Shown here: piece after piece, positions 24,034 through 32,833 of the stretch
How the letters are laid out: every line of letters starts with the position of its first letter
Position numbering within the stretch: position 1 is the first letter of the stretch
Assembly (NCBI GenBank): GCA_020073015.1
Contig: JAIQFZ010000060.1
Location: 1 to 32,833 of the forward strand
Length of the DNA stretch: 32,833 bases
Direction of reading: 5' to 3'
DNA from: Terriglobia bacterium
Lineage (GTDB): Bacteria; Acidobacteriota; Terriglobia; Terriglobales; Acidobacteriaceae
Notes under the pieces: model-generated
Database searches by the model: none
What the model saw: only the letters and a program-made list of their open reading frames with translations
Told to the model about the DNA's origin: nothing
Translations under genes and position numbers: made by a program

Positions 24034-26929
24034 ATGGACCGGGCGCGCTGGCAGCGGGTGAAGGGGTTGCTGGATGAGGCTATTGCCCTCGCTGCCGTTG
24101 ACCGCCCGTCGTTCCTCGACCGGGCCTGCGATGGAGACGCCGCCTTGCGCCGCGAGGTTGATTCCCTGCTCTCTTCCCATGAACAGGCTGGAACCGGCTT
24201 CCTGAAGACTCCGGCGGTGGATCTGAGGTCGGCCGGGCCGGCGGCCCCGGCGCGCACCGGGCAACGTATCGGCGTGTATGAGATTGTCGAACAAATCGGC
24301 CAGGGCGGGATGGGCGAGGTGTACCGAGCGGTTCGCGCCGATGGCCAGTACACCAAGGAAGTGGCCGTGAAACTGGTACGCGGCGGTCGCGACTCCGCGT
24401 TTGTTCTGGAACGCTTCCGCAACGAACGGCAGATTCTCGCCACCCTCGATCATCCCAACATCGCTCGCTTGCTGGATGGCGGCACCACCGACGACGGAGT
24501 TCCCTACCTGGTCATGGAGCTGATCGAAGGTGTGCGCATTGATTCGTACTGCGATGCGCACACTCTTTCGATCACGGAGCGCCGCGCACACTCTTTCGAT
24601 CACGGAGCGCCTGAAGTTGTTCCGGCAGGTGTGTGGGGCAGTGCAGTACGCGCATCAGCGGCTGGTCATTCATCGCGATATCAAGCCCAGCAATATTCTG
24701 GTGAGGAAAGAGGGCGTGCCGAAGCTGCTGGACTTCGGCATCGCGAAAATCCTGGATCCGGCAGCGGGAGCGGAGACCACGCTGGCGCGGCCGATGACTC
24801 CGGAGTATGCCAGCCCCGAACAGATTCTCGGCCAGCCCATCACGACCGCCAGCGACGTATATTCGTTGGGCGTCGTGCTCTACCAGTTGCTCACCGGTCG
24901 CTCGCCCTATCCGGCGGAAACCCGCAGCACGCACGAACTGGCCCGGGCAGTTTGCGAAACGGATCCGGGACGGCCGAGCACGTCGGCCTTGAGGCCGCAA
25001 ACAGTTCGCATTAACGATCGGGTGGAACAGGTTACACCTGAGGAGATGAGCCGGCCGCGGGAAGGATCTCCGGCGAAGCTGCACCGCCGGCTAGCGGGGG
25101 ACCTGGACAACATTGTCCTGATGGCGCTGCGCAAGGAGCCGCAGCGGCGGTATGCGTCGGTCGAGCAGTTTGCGGAGGACGTTCGCCGACATTTGGAAGC
25201 ATTGCCGGTCGCCGCGACGAAAGGGTCGTGGAACTATCGGGCAGGAAAGTTTGCGAAGCGGCACAAAGCGGGCGTGATGGCCACCACGGTAGTGTCGCTG
25301 GCGATGGTGGCCGGCATCGGGGCGACGGTGCGTGCCGCCCGCATCGCGCGGCAGCAGGCGGATATCGCCCACGCCGAGCGCGCTCGCGCGGAGAAGCGTT
25401 TCAATGACGTTCGCCAGCTGTCCAACTCGCTGATCTTTGAAATCCACGACTCCATCCAGAGCCTTCCCGGCGCCACGCCTGCGCGCAAGCTCCTGCTGGA
25501 TCGCGCAGTGGAGTATCTGGATAAGCTAGCGCAGGATTCCGCGGGCGACGTTGACCTGCAGCGCGAACTGGCCTGGGGCTATCAGCGGCTGGCGACGGTG
25601 CAGGGTGACACCACCCAATCGAATCTCGGGCAGATCGGCGCCGCGGAGGCCAGCAACCGGAAAGCGATGGCCTTGTTCGAGGCGGTCGCCAAGGCAAATC
25701 CGCACAACGTGACGGATCAACTAAATCTGGCCATGGCCTACCGGTGGCGCGCTTTTTTTGACATCTATGAAACCAGCGGCCGCTCGGAGATCGAGCGGGC
25801 TCTCGCCGTCACCGACCCGCTCATGCGGAGCGACGGCAACATGCTCGAAGTGCAGGCCGAACGAGCCGAAGAGTATACAACTCTCGCCGATAGCCAGGAC
25901 GCGATGGGGGACCGCCTTCAGGCAATCGAATCCTATCGGAAAGTCTGTGCATTGCAGCAACAGATCCAGCGCACAAGTCCTGCCTATGCGGGAATCCGCC
26001 AGCGGATCGCCAAGGCCACGGTTTATCTTGCTCATCTGACCGCGCGCTTCGGCTCGCGCGACGAGGCGATGCAGCTCATGAATACCGGTATCGCCGACTA
26101 TGAGGCGCTGGTCAAGGCGACGGGAGGAGATCCGGGAGTGATCCGGGAATTGAGCACCTCGGTGGGAAGGCGGGGCGAAATTGAACTGATGCGCGGCGAC
26201 CCGGCGGCCGCCCGTGCCGATTTCCATCGTTCGCGCCAACGCATCGAACATCTCGCCAAACTCGATCCCGAAAACAAGATGCTGCAATCCGATCTGTGGG
26301 TTGCCGAGTTTCAAGACGGAAGAGCGCTGGCTGTTGCCGGCCGGCACGCCGAGGCTCTCCCGGTTCTGCAACGCGCGTTCCAGGGATACCAGTCCCTGCA
26401 TCTGGAGGCCGACGTCGGTCCGGGTCCGCCCGCCATGGAGGCATGGATTGGAGAGGCGCAGGCGGGCGTGCACCGCCTGCGCGAGGCCCTGAAGAGTTAC
26501 GAAAAAGCGGCCGCGGGCCTGGCCGTAGATCAAGCGCATTTCGACGATGCGCGCTGCGACCTGGCGATGGTAGAGACGAAGATCGGCAACACGCTGGTCC
26601 AGATGGGCAGGTTGCCCGAAGCGGCCGCCGCATACCGGAAAGCGTCTGAAACCGCCAATCTGCCTTTCTCGCTCGAGCACATGGATATTCCCGCCCTCTA
26701 CGCCGCGGCGGATGCGTACGCAGGATTAGGTGACGTCGCGGCTGCCGAGGCTCGAAAGGCGCCAGATCCGGCCATGCGATCGAAACTCTGGAACGACGCT
26801 CGCATCGCCTACAAGAAGAGCCTGAGCACGTGGGAGAAGATCCCGAGCCCGTCCCGATTCGGCCCAAACGGATATCTGGCCCGCGACCCGCGCCAGATAA
26901 TGCAGACGCTGGCCGCAGTTCCTCATTAG
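24034..26929 (+). pseudogene. Membrane Ser/Thr protein kinase (kinase 3 of 3), frameshifted by a 28-bp duplication
   Basis: The frame from ATG 24034 encodes residues 1-183 of a kinase like its two neighbours (GQGGMG at 90-95, K113, then SITER). It leaves frame at a perfect 28-bp tandem duplication (24556-24611), and the shifted frame ends at 25014. The correct frame resumes after the second copy and runs to 26929, with [37 protein letters not shown], a transmembrane helix and the TPR region. Removing one copy gives 2868 bases, that is 955 codons plus a stop, close to the 973 and 972 aa of the paralogs. As sequenced, the product lacks the catalytic loop. The 3' part could start at GTG 24530 or ATG 24554 but would lack the ATP-binding lobe. 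GAGAGGA precedes the 5' ATG. This may be a real mutation, a reversible switch or an assembly error. Confidence 0.85.
24556..24611. repeat. Perfect 28-bp tandem direct duplication inside kinase 3
   Basis: The unit begins GCGCACACTCTTTCGATCAC and ends GGAGCGCC. Copy 1 is 24556-24583 and copy 2 is 24584-24611, with no mismatch. Kinase 2 has a single equivalent segment (about 21626-21650), so the single form is ancestral. The length, 28, shifts the frame by one base. Confidence 0.95.
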
Positions 26930-27340
26930 CTTGTGCCGGCATTCGTGCGGGCGAGCATGCCCGTGTGGCAGACTCACGCAGGGGACGCAACGTGTGCAAC
27001 CGCTTATTCTCGTTACTTACCGCGTCGCGCAGCCCCACCGGAAGTTGCAGACCAGGCGCCTGATGTAGATCATAAACAATTTGAATTGGACTTCAGGCAG
27101 ACTGGATCTTAGAGTCTATGGGTGCCCCACATGCCCGCAATACCCCGGGAACCAGGTTCTAGTACCATGAAGACTGTGAACCCTTCATTCCGCTTCTCTC
27201 GGGGCCGAGAGCCGAGCATTCCTTTATCCCGCACAACGGTTACTTTAGGATGGTCTCGCTGACCGAATTTGCTTAACCATCCCCCTGGTTTTACGAAACC
27301 ATGAATTGCCAAACCAAGGGTTTTACCTAAATGGAGGCTG
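26930..27340. promoter_or_regulatory. Intergenic leader before the GAF-phosphorylase gene
   Basis: This is 411 bases without a supported gene. It contains a perfect palindrome, CTCTCGG-GG-CCGAGAG (27196-27211), and a small hairpin, GGTTT-TACG-AAACC, near 27288-27301. GGAGG (27333-27337) serves the next gene. No known riboswitch was recognised. A 67-codon minus-strand frame (27109-27312) has no family resemblance and is not called. Confidence 0.4.
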
Positions 27341-30037
27341 TTGGAATTGGATCGACATAAGGAAGCCGTTCAGGACTTGGATCAACCCACTCATTCGCAC
27401 GATGCCAGTCATGTGCTAACACTGGAAGAGATCGCAAACCTTGCCCCCGAAGGCGGCAAGCCGGCGGAGACGTTGATGAACGTCGTCGCCCTGATCGCCA
27501 AGCGCTTTGGAACCGATGTTTGCTCGGCGTATTTACTCGAGCCCGATCGCTCTACGCTGGTCCTGGCCGCCACCGTCGGACTTCGCCGCGAATGTATCGG
27601 CAGTCTCCGGATGGGAGTCCATGAAGGACTCGCCGGACTGGTCGCGGAACAGGTTCGTCCCGTGGCCGTGGAGCAAGTGAAACTTCATCCTCGCTTCAAG
27701 TATTTCAGCGAGGCCGGGGAGGACGCTTACCAGTCGTTCCTCGGGGTTCCGCTCATCGACCGCGGCGTCCTGCAGGGCGTTCTCGTGGTTCAAACCGCGG
27801 AGCCGCGGGTTTTCCCGGAGACTGAAATTCGCCTGCTGACCGAAGCCGCCGCCCAGGTGGCACCGGTAGTGAGCGAAGCCCGTACCCTGGACCGTTTCAT
27901 CGCTCCCTCGCAGGAACGGCTTTGGGCGCTGGCCCGCAACTTGTGGTGGAGCTGGGATCACGATTCGGTGGACCTGTTTCGGGATCTCGATCCGGCACGC
28001 TGGAGCCAGCTAAATCACAATCCGGTTTCGCTGCTGGCCGAGTTTCCCCTGAGAAAGCTGGAAGCTCGCGCGGCGGAACTCGCGCTGCACAGCCGCATCA
28101 ACTACGCCTATCGCCGCCTGCGGGAATATCAGGGCGCGGAACGAACCTGGGGCGCAAGGCATGCCGGCGTTTTGCGCACTCGGCCGGTCGCATACTTTTC
28201 CGCAGAATTTGGCGTGCATGAGTCTCTTCCGGTGTATTCCGGCGGCCTCGGAGTGCTGGCCGGCGATCACATCAAGAGCGCTTCGGATCTGGATATCCCG
28301 CTGGTGGGTGTGGGGCTGTTTTACGGTCAGGGATACTTCCGGCAGCGGCTCGATCGCGACGGCTGGCAGCACGAGGAATATCTCGAAACCGACGTCAACC
28401 AGCTCCCCATGGAAGCCGCCATCGGGAAGAATGGCCGGCCCGTGGTGGTGCAGGTCAAAACCCGCCATGGTTCCATCCGCGCCAAAGTCTGGCGCGTAAA
28501 AGTGGGACGCTGTGATTTGTTCCTGCTCGACTCGGACGTGGAAGGTAATGCTCCTGAGGATCGTGAGCTTACGTCGCGATTGTACGGAGGCGATGGTCGC
28601 GTTCGAGTTCACCAGGAACTTCTTCTCGGCGTGGGCGGCCTGCGCGCCTTAAAAGCTATTGGTATCACGCCCGGGGTACTCCACCTCAATGAGGGACACA
28701 GCGGATTTGTGGTCCTGGAAGCCGTCCGCCAGCGCATGGAGGAGGAGGGTATCAGCTTCGAAAAAGCCGTGCCGCGTGTTTCCCGGGAAGTAGTCTTTAC
28801 CACCCACACCCCCGTGCCGGCCGGCCACGATCGCTTCGATGCTGACCTGGTGGAAGAGCATCTCGGGCCCCTGCGCGAGTCGCTCGGCCTTACCCGCGAA
28901 AGTTTCATGGCTCTGGGACGTGAGAACCCCAACAACACCGACGAGTCCTTCTGCATGACCGTGCTGGGCCTCCGGCTCTCGCGGCGCGCCAATGCGGTTT
29001 CCTCGCTGCACGGGGAAGTCTCCCGGGCCATGTGGACCGGCCTCTCCCCGGGCAAGCACGAAGACTCCGTTCCCATCGGACACATCACCAACGGCGTCCA
29101 CGTGCCCTCCTGGCTCGCTCCGCAGATGTTTCGCCTCTACGACCGCCACCTGGGCGCGGGTTGGCACCTGCGCAGCAGCGAGGCAAAAATCTGGGAAGGA
29201 ATTGAGAACGTCGACGACGGTGAGCTCTGGGAAACTCACCTGAACCTGAAATCACGGCTGGTGGAATTTGTGCGCCGCCGCGCGGTCAAACAAGCGATGC
29301 GCCGCGACGAACCGGCCGAGGTCCTGCAGCGGCTGCAACGCGTACTTAGTCAGGACGCGCTCACCATAGGGTTTGCCCGGCGCTTTGCGACCTACAAGCG
29401 GGCTAACCTGATTCTGGCGGACATCGAAAGACTCGCCGCCATGGTGAACGACCCGAAACGTCCGGTGCAGTTTGTATTTGCCGGGAAAGCGCATCCCCAC
29501 GACGAACCCGGCAAGCGCATGCTGCAGCAGATTGCCCGCTTGATGCGCGACTCGCAGTTTGCCGACAAGTTCGTCTTCGTCGAAGATTACGACATCAACG
29601 TCGGCCGCCATTTCGTGCAAGGCGTCGATGTCTGGCTCAATAACCCGCGTCGTCCACTCGAAGCCTCGGGCACCAGCGGCCAGAAGGTCGTGCTCAACGG
29701 CGGACTGAACCTCTCCGTCCTCGATGGCTGGTGGGCCGAGGCCTACGACGGCCTCAACGGCTTCGCCATCGGGACCGGAAGAACGCATACCGACATGAAC
29801 GTCCACGACACCCGTGACGGAGAGGATCTGCTCCGCGTTCTTCGCGAAGAAGTCATCCCTCTGTACTACCAGCGCGACCGCGCTGGGCTTCCTCGTGGCT
29901 GGATCAAGCGCATGAAGCGCACCATCCGGACGCTCGGCTGGCGCTTCAACGCCGAGCGCATGGTGATGGACTACACGCTCAAGTGCTACGTTCCGGCCGC
30001 GGGCGGCACATCGAGCGACATGCGGCCCAATCTGTAG
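27341..30037 (+). CDS. glgP: Alpha-glucan (glycogen) phosphorylase with N-terminal GAF domain
   Basis: This 898-aa fusion breaks glycogen or maltodextrin down to glucose-1-phosphate with phosphate. Residues about 30-185 are a GAF domain of the type found at the N-terminus of PtsP (nitrogen PTS enzyme I), with [18 protein letters not shown] and [19 protein letters not shown]. Residues about 195-890 are the alpha-glucan phosphorylase domain (the short TIGR02094 type): [43 protein letters not shown] and [13 protein letters not shown]. The pyridoxal-phosphate lysine is K782 in [23 protein letters not shown]. Two TTG starts are possible. The second, at 27347, has better spacing (9 bases) from GGAGG than the first at 27341. 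The GAF domain suggests allosteric control by a small molecule. gltB follows 272 bases downstream. Confidence 0.95.
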   Translation: MELDRHKEAVQDLDQPTHSHDASHVLTLEEIANLAPEGGKPAETLMNVVALIAKRFGTDVCSAYLLEPDRSTLVLAATVGLRRECIGSLRMGVHEGLAGLVAEQVRPVAVEQVKLHPRFKYFSEAGEDAYQSFLGVPLIDRGVLQGVLVVQTAEPRVFPETEIRLLTEAAAQVAPVVSEARTLDRFIAPSQERLWALARNLWWSWDHDSVDLFRDLDPARWSQLNHNPVSLLAEFPLRKLEARAAELALHSRINYAYRRLREYQGAERTWGARHAGVLRTRPVAYFSAEFGVHESLPVYSGGLGVLAGDHIKSASDLDIPLVGVGLFYGQGYFRQRLDRDGWQHEEYLETDVNQLPMEAAIGKNGRPVVVQVKTRHGSIRAKVWRVKVGRCDLFLLDSDVEGNAPEDRELTSRLYGGDGRVRVHQELLLGVGGLRALKAIGITPGVLHLNEGHSGFVVLEAVRQRMEEEGISFEKAVPRVSREVVFTTHTPVPAGHDRFDADLVEEHLGPLRESLGLTRESFMALGRENPNNTDESFCMTVLGLRLSRRANAVSSLHGEVSRAMWTGLSPGKHEDSVPIGHITNGVHVPSWLAPQMFRLYDRHLGAGWHLRSSEAKIWEGIENVDDGELWETHLNLKSRLVEFVRRRAVKQAMRRDEPAEVLQRLQRVLSQDALTIGFARRFATYKRANLILADIERLAAMVNDPKRPVQFVFAGKAHPHDEPGKRMLQQIARLMRDSQFADKFVFVEDYDINVGRHFVQGVDVWLNNPRRPLEASGTSGQKVVLNGGLNLSVLDGWWAEAYDGLNGFAIGTGRTHTDMNVHDTRDGEDLLRVLREEVIPLYYQRDRAGLPRGWIKRMKRTIRTLGWRFNAERMVMDYTLKCYVPAAGGTSSDMRPNL

Positions 30038-30043
30038 ATTCGA

Positions 30044-30140
30044 GTAGCGCCGCCGCCTCGGCGGCTGTCGGTGGGGGCGCCCCGCCCCCACCTGCGAGGG
30101 CAAGTTGCCCTCCCGACAGCCGGCAAGGTGCCGGCGCCAC
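30044..30140. repeat. Palindromic intergenic repeat, full copy
   Basis: This 97-bp element starts GTAGCGCCG and ends CGGCGCCAC. The left unit (GCCGCCTCGGCGGCTGTC), a nested palindrome GGTGGGGGCG-CCC-CGCCCCCACC, an interior GAGGGCAAGTTGCCCTC hairpin and the right unit (GACAGCCGGCAAGGTGCCGGC) follow in order. It is the same family as 11569-11662. It lies 7 bases after the glgP stop. Confidence 0.8.
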
Positions 30141-30309
30141 GTCCAGCGGAAATTTTCATCACACCAATCGAAATTCTGAATTGTACTTTTCAACCCTACA
30201 GGCTGTACCAAAGAATAGAGCACTTAGGCTCGAATCCTATGTCTGGCACAGTTCCCCCGGCGACGAGGAGTGCTGTCGAACGACAGCGGGTTGGATCGAA
30301 TCGCAAAAC

Positions 30310-32715
30310 ATGGCATGGTCATCCTCTAATGTGCACGGACTCCCCCCTGCCCAGGGCCTCTATGACCCTGCGCACGAGCACGATGCCTGCGGTATGGGCT
30401 TCGTCGCCAGTGTAAAAGGCCAGAAAAGCCACGACATTGTTCGCAAAGGCATCCAGGTTCTGATCAGCCTGACGCACCGCGGAGCCTGCGGGTGCGATCC
30501 GGAAACCGGCGACGGCGCCGGGATCCTGATCCAGATCCCGCATACATTTTTCGTGCGCGAGTGCGCAAAATTAGGCTTCGAATTGCCCGCGGCCGGCTCC
30601 TACGCGGTCGGCATGACATTCCTGCCGGTGGAGCGGCATCAGCGGCTGCAGTGCGAAGGAATTCTCGAGCGCATCGTACGCGAAGAAGGACTGACGCTGC
30701 TGGGTTGGCGCGACACGCCGGTGGATGGCTCGGCGGTGGGCCGAGTAGCGCGCGCTTCGCAACCCTACATTGAGCAGATTTTCGTTCGATGCCGGCCCGA
30801 CATGGACGAGGGCGCCTTTGAGCGCACGCTCTATATCGTCCGCAAGCGAGCCGAAGCGGAGATTGCCGCCTCGGACATGGAAGATCGGGGAATGTTCTAC
30901 ATTCCTTCCCTCTCGGCGCGCACTATTGTCTACAAAGGCCTGCTGCTCGCTCCGCAAATTGAAAACTTCTATCGCGAACTGGCCGATCCCGATGTGACCA
31001 GCGCCATGTGCCTGGTGCACCAGCGCTTTTCGACCAACACTTTCCCGAGCTGGCAGCTGGCGCATCCGTACCGCTACATCGCGCACAACGGTGAAATCAA
31101 CACGCTCCGCGGCAACGTGAACTGGATGTACGCGCGCCAGTCGGTGCTGAAGTCGCCGTTGTTTGGGGACGATTTGAAAAAAACGTACCCGATCATCACG
31201 CCGGGCGGCAGCGACTCAGCGAGCTTCGATAATGCGGTCGAATTGCTCTTCCAGGCTGGGCGGGACCTCCCTCACGTCATGGCCATGCTGATCCCCGAAG
31301 CGTGGGCGGGGAATCCGCACATGAAAGAAGAGAAGCGTGACTTCTACGAATACCACGCGTCTTTGATGGAACCGTGGGACGGGCCCGCCGCCATCGCATT
31401 CACCGACGGCCGCGTAATCGGCGCAACTCTGGACCGCAACGGCTTGCGTCCTGGCCGCTACGTTGTAACCCACGACGACCTCGTGGTCATGGCTTCCGAA
31501 ACCGGCGTGCTCGACATCGCGCCCGAACAGATCAAGCGCAAGGGCCGCCTGCAACCGGGAAAGATGTTTCTGGTGGACACGGTTGCCGGCCGCATCATTT
31601 CCGACAAAGAGGTCAAAGAGCGGCTGGCCAGCGCTCAGCCCTACGGAGAATGGCTCAAGCAAAACCAGATCACCCTCGACCAGTTACCCGAGCCCGCGCG
31701 CGTGCATCCTTCCGATCACGACACGATCATCTGCCGCCAGCGCATGTTCGGCTATACCGACGAAGACATCCGAATGATTCTGGAACCCATGGCGACCCGC
31801 GGCGAGGAACCGGTGGGCTCGATGGGTACGGATACTCCGCTGGCCTGCCTGTCCGATCGGCCGCAGCCGTTGTTCAACTACTTCAAGCAACTCTTCGCAC
31901 AGGTCACCAATCCGCCGATTGATCCCATCCGGGAAGCGATGGTGATGTCGCTGATCAGCTACATCGGCACGGAGGGAAACATCCTCGATGAGACGCCCGG
32001 CAACTGCCACACGCTGCGGCTCGAACATCCGATCCTGACCAACCGCGACCTTGAGAAACTTCGGCGCGTGTCACGTGGCGGCCTGCTGGCCACCACGCTG
32101 CCCGCGCTCTTCCACGTTGACGACGAAGAGATCGGCCTCCGGCGCGCGCTCGACGACCTGTGTCAGCGTGCCTCGCTGGCGGTTGAGGCCGGATACAGTC
32201 TCCTAATTCTCTCCGACCGTGGCGTCAACAAAGACTACGCGCCCATCCCCAGCCTGCTGGCATTGGCGGCGGTCCACAACGTCCTCATCCAGGAGGAGAA
32301 GCGGACCCAGGTCGCGCTCATCGTGGAATCGGGTGAACCCCGGGAAGTCATGCATTTCGCGCTGCTGCTCGGCTACGGAGCCAGCGCCATCAATCCTCAT
32401 CTTGCGATCGAAACCCTGGAAGATCTTTCCTGGCGTGGGAATTTGCCGGAACACGTAACCGCCGAGAAAGCGGTGAAGAACTTTGTCAAAGCCATCAATA
32501 AGGGCCTGCTGAAGACCTTCTCGAAGATGGGAATCTCAACGCTGCAGAGCTACCAGGGCGCCCAGGTCTTCGAAGCCATCGGCCTGAACAAAGAACTGGT
32601 GGACAAGTATTTCGTTGGGACAACCTCGCGCCTCGACGGCATCGGGCTTAAGGTTTTAGCGCGCGAGGCGCAGATGAAGCACGAGCATGCGTTTCGGTGT
32701 TCATCTTCGCCGTGA
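30310..32715 (+). CDS. gltB: Glutamate synthase large subunit, amidotransferase half, truncated
   Basis: Glutamate synthase turns glutamine and 2-oxoglutarate into two glutamates and is the partner of glutamine synthetase in ammonium assimilation. The ATG at 30310 gives a short propeptide before C27 in EHDACGMGF, the nucleophile exposed by cleavage. The amidotransferase domain follows: HRGACGCDPETGDGAG, VHQRFSTNTFPSW, IAHNGEINTLRGNVNWM and NGLRPGRY. The central domain runs to about residue 795 (VGTTSRLDGIGLKVLAREA). The protein then ends after a short unrelated tail (RCSSSP) at 801 aa. Full-length GltB is about 1500 aa, and the FMN/iron-sulfur domain and beta-helix are missing. The frame is open upstream to 29983, but the extra 109 codons overlap glgP and the repeat. 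No strong ribosome-binding site is seen. Activity as sequenced is unlikely. Confidence 0.9.
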   Translation: MAWSSSNVHGLPPAQGLYDPAHEHDACGMGFVASVKGQKSHDIVRKGIQVLISLTHRGACGCDPETGDGAGILIQIPHTFFVRECAKLGFELPAAGSYAVGMTFLPVERHQRLQCEGILERIVREEGLTLLGWRDTPVDGSAVGRVARASQPYIEQIFVRCRPDMDEGAFERTLYIVRKRAEAEIAASDMEDRGMFYIPSLSARTIVYKGLLLAPQIENFYRELADPDVTSAMCLVHQRFSTNTFPSWQLAHPYRYIAHNGEINTLRGNVNWMYARQSVLKSPLFGDDLKKTYPIITPGGSDSASFDNAVELLFQAGRDLPHVMAMLIPEAWAGNPHMKEEKRDFYEYHASLMEPWDGPAAIAFTDGRVIGATLDRNGLRPGRYVVTHDDLVVMASETGVLDIAPEQIKRKGRLQPGKMFLVDTVAGRIISDKEVKERLASAQPYGEWLKQNQITLDQLPEPARVHPSDHDTIICRQRMFGYTDEDIRMILEPMATRGEEPVGSMGTDTPLACLSDRPQPLFNYFKQLFAQVTNPPIDPIREAMVMSLISYIGTEGNILDETPGNCHTLRLEHPILTNRDLEKLRRVSRGGLLATTLPALFHVDDEEIGLRRALDDLCQRASLAVEAGYSLLILSDRGVNKDYAPIPSLLALAAVHNVLIQEEKRTQVALIVESGEPREVMHFALLLGYGASAINPHLAIETLEDLSWRGNLPEHVTAEKAVKNFVKAINKGLLKTFSKMGISTLQSYQGAQVFEAIGLNKELVDKYFVGTTSRLDGIGLKVLAREAQMKHEHAFRCSSSP

Positions 32716-32833
32716 TCTGGTTACGGACATCCCACAAGGGCTTATACAGCGTGCCGTGCTCCATGCGCTGGCGCAGGATTTCGACCGGCGTTCCCATGGT
32801 GCCCACCACTTCGCCGCCGATAATCCGCTGCGC
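32648..32833 (-). CDS. Unidentified protein, C-terminal end only (cut by window)
   Basis: On the minus strand an open frame enters from the right window edge and ends at TAA (complement of 32648-32650). The visible 61 residues include RIIGGEVVGTMGTPVEILRQ, RMEHGTLYKPLWDVRNQI and TAKMNTE, which has the composition of a real protein with a possible helix (VEILRQRMEH). The last residues (THARASSAPRALKP) are antisense to gltB and are probably read through the junction. I do not recognise the family. The overlap with gltB marks the point where gltB similarity ends (about 32694). Confidence 0.45.
   Translation of the reverse strand, partial: AQRIIGGEVVGTMGTPVEILRQRMEHGTLYKPLWDVRNQITAKMNTETHARASSAPRALKP

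Noticed and set aside
27109-27312. 67-codon minus-strand frame upstream of glgP
   Set aside because: No family resemblance or ribosome-binding site; it lies in a leader with palindromes.
29983-30309. N-terminal extension of gltB
   Set aside because: It overlaps the end of glgP and passes through the palindromic repeat; GltB proteins begin just before the EHDACG cysteine.
1-32833. CRISPR arrays, tRNA/rRNA genes, insertion sequences or prophage genes
   Set aside because: No regularly spaced repeats, no tRNA-like cloverleaf recognised by eye, and no transposase, integrase or phage reading frame.

Overview
The window looks like chromosomal DNA of an acidobacterium (Acidobacteriota, Terriglobia/Koribacter-like). 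It is GC-rich with dense coding. It contains several gene types common in that phylum: an ECF sigma factor followed by Ser/Thr kinases carrying TPR sensors, zinc-finger anti-sigma factors, secreted DUF11 and DNRLRE-type proteins, and PtsP-like GAF domains. The assignment rests on gene content, not on a marker gene. Both ends cut through genes, so this may be a whole contig.

Bases 1-6904 form a nitrogen-sensing block. A histidine kinase and an NtrC-type sigma-54 activator (minus strand) diverge from amt (ammonium channel), glnK (PII protein with Tyr51) and glnD (PII uridylyltransferase/uridylyl-removing enzyme). A spacer of about 700 bases follows, with half of a palindromic repeat and two near-identical Rho-independent terminators.

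Bases 7589-12443 hold a compact plus-strand cluster: ECF sigma factor, membrane anti-sigma with a zinc finger, a protein resembling choice-of-anchor P proteins, and a TPR-CHAT protein with an intact His/Cys dyad. This is the best candidate for an under-described system. The CHAT gene has a palindromic repeat embedded in its reading frame.

Bases 12467-17189 are minus-strand accessory genes. They are a small Cys-rich protein, a Tat-exported aldo/keto reductase, a DUF11 protein, a DNRLRE remnant, and a secreted 548-aa protein of unknown function.

Bases 17603-26929 form a signalling operon: an ECF-like sigma factor of the type often paired with kinases, then three tandem paralogous membrane kinases with TPR sensor regions. 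The third kinase is frameshifted by a perfect 28-bp tandem duplication. Removing one copy restores a 955-aa kinase exactly.

Bases 27341-32715 return to central metabolism: a GAF-alpha-glucan phosphorylase fusion and gltB (glutamate synthase large subunit). gltB keeps its amidotransferase half but breaks off at about residue 795, where an unrelated minus-strand reading frame enters from the right end. Nitrogen uptake and sensing on the left, and glutamate synthesis with glycogen breakdown on the right, give the window a carbon/nitrogen theme around two regulatory islands.
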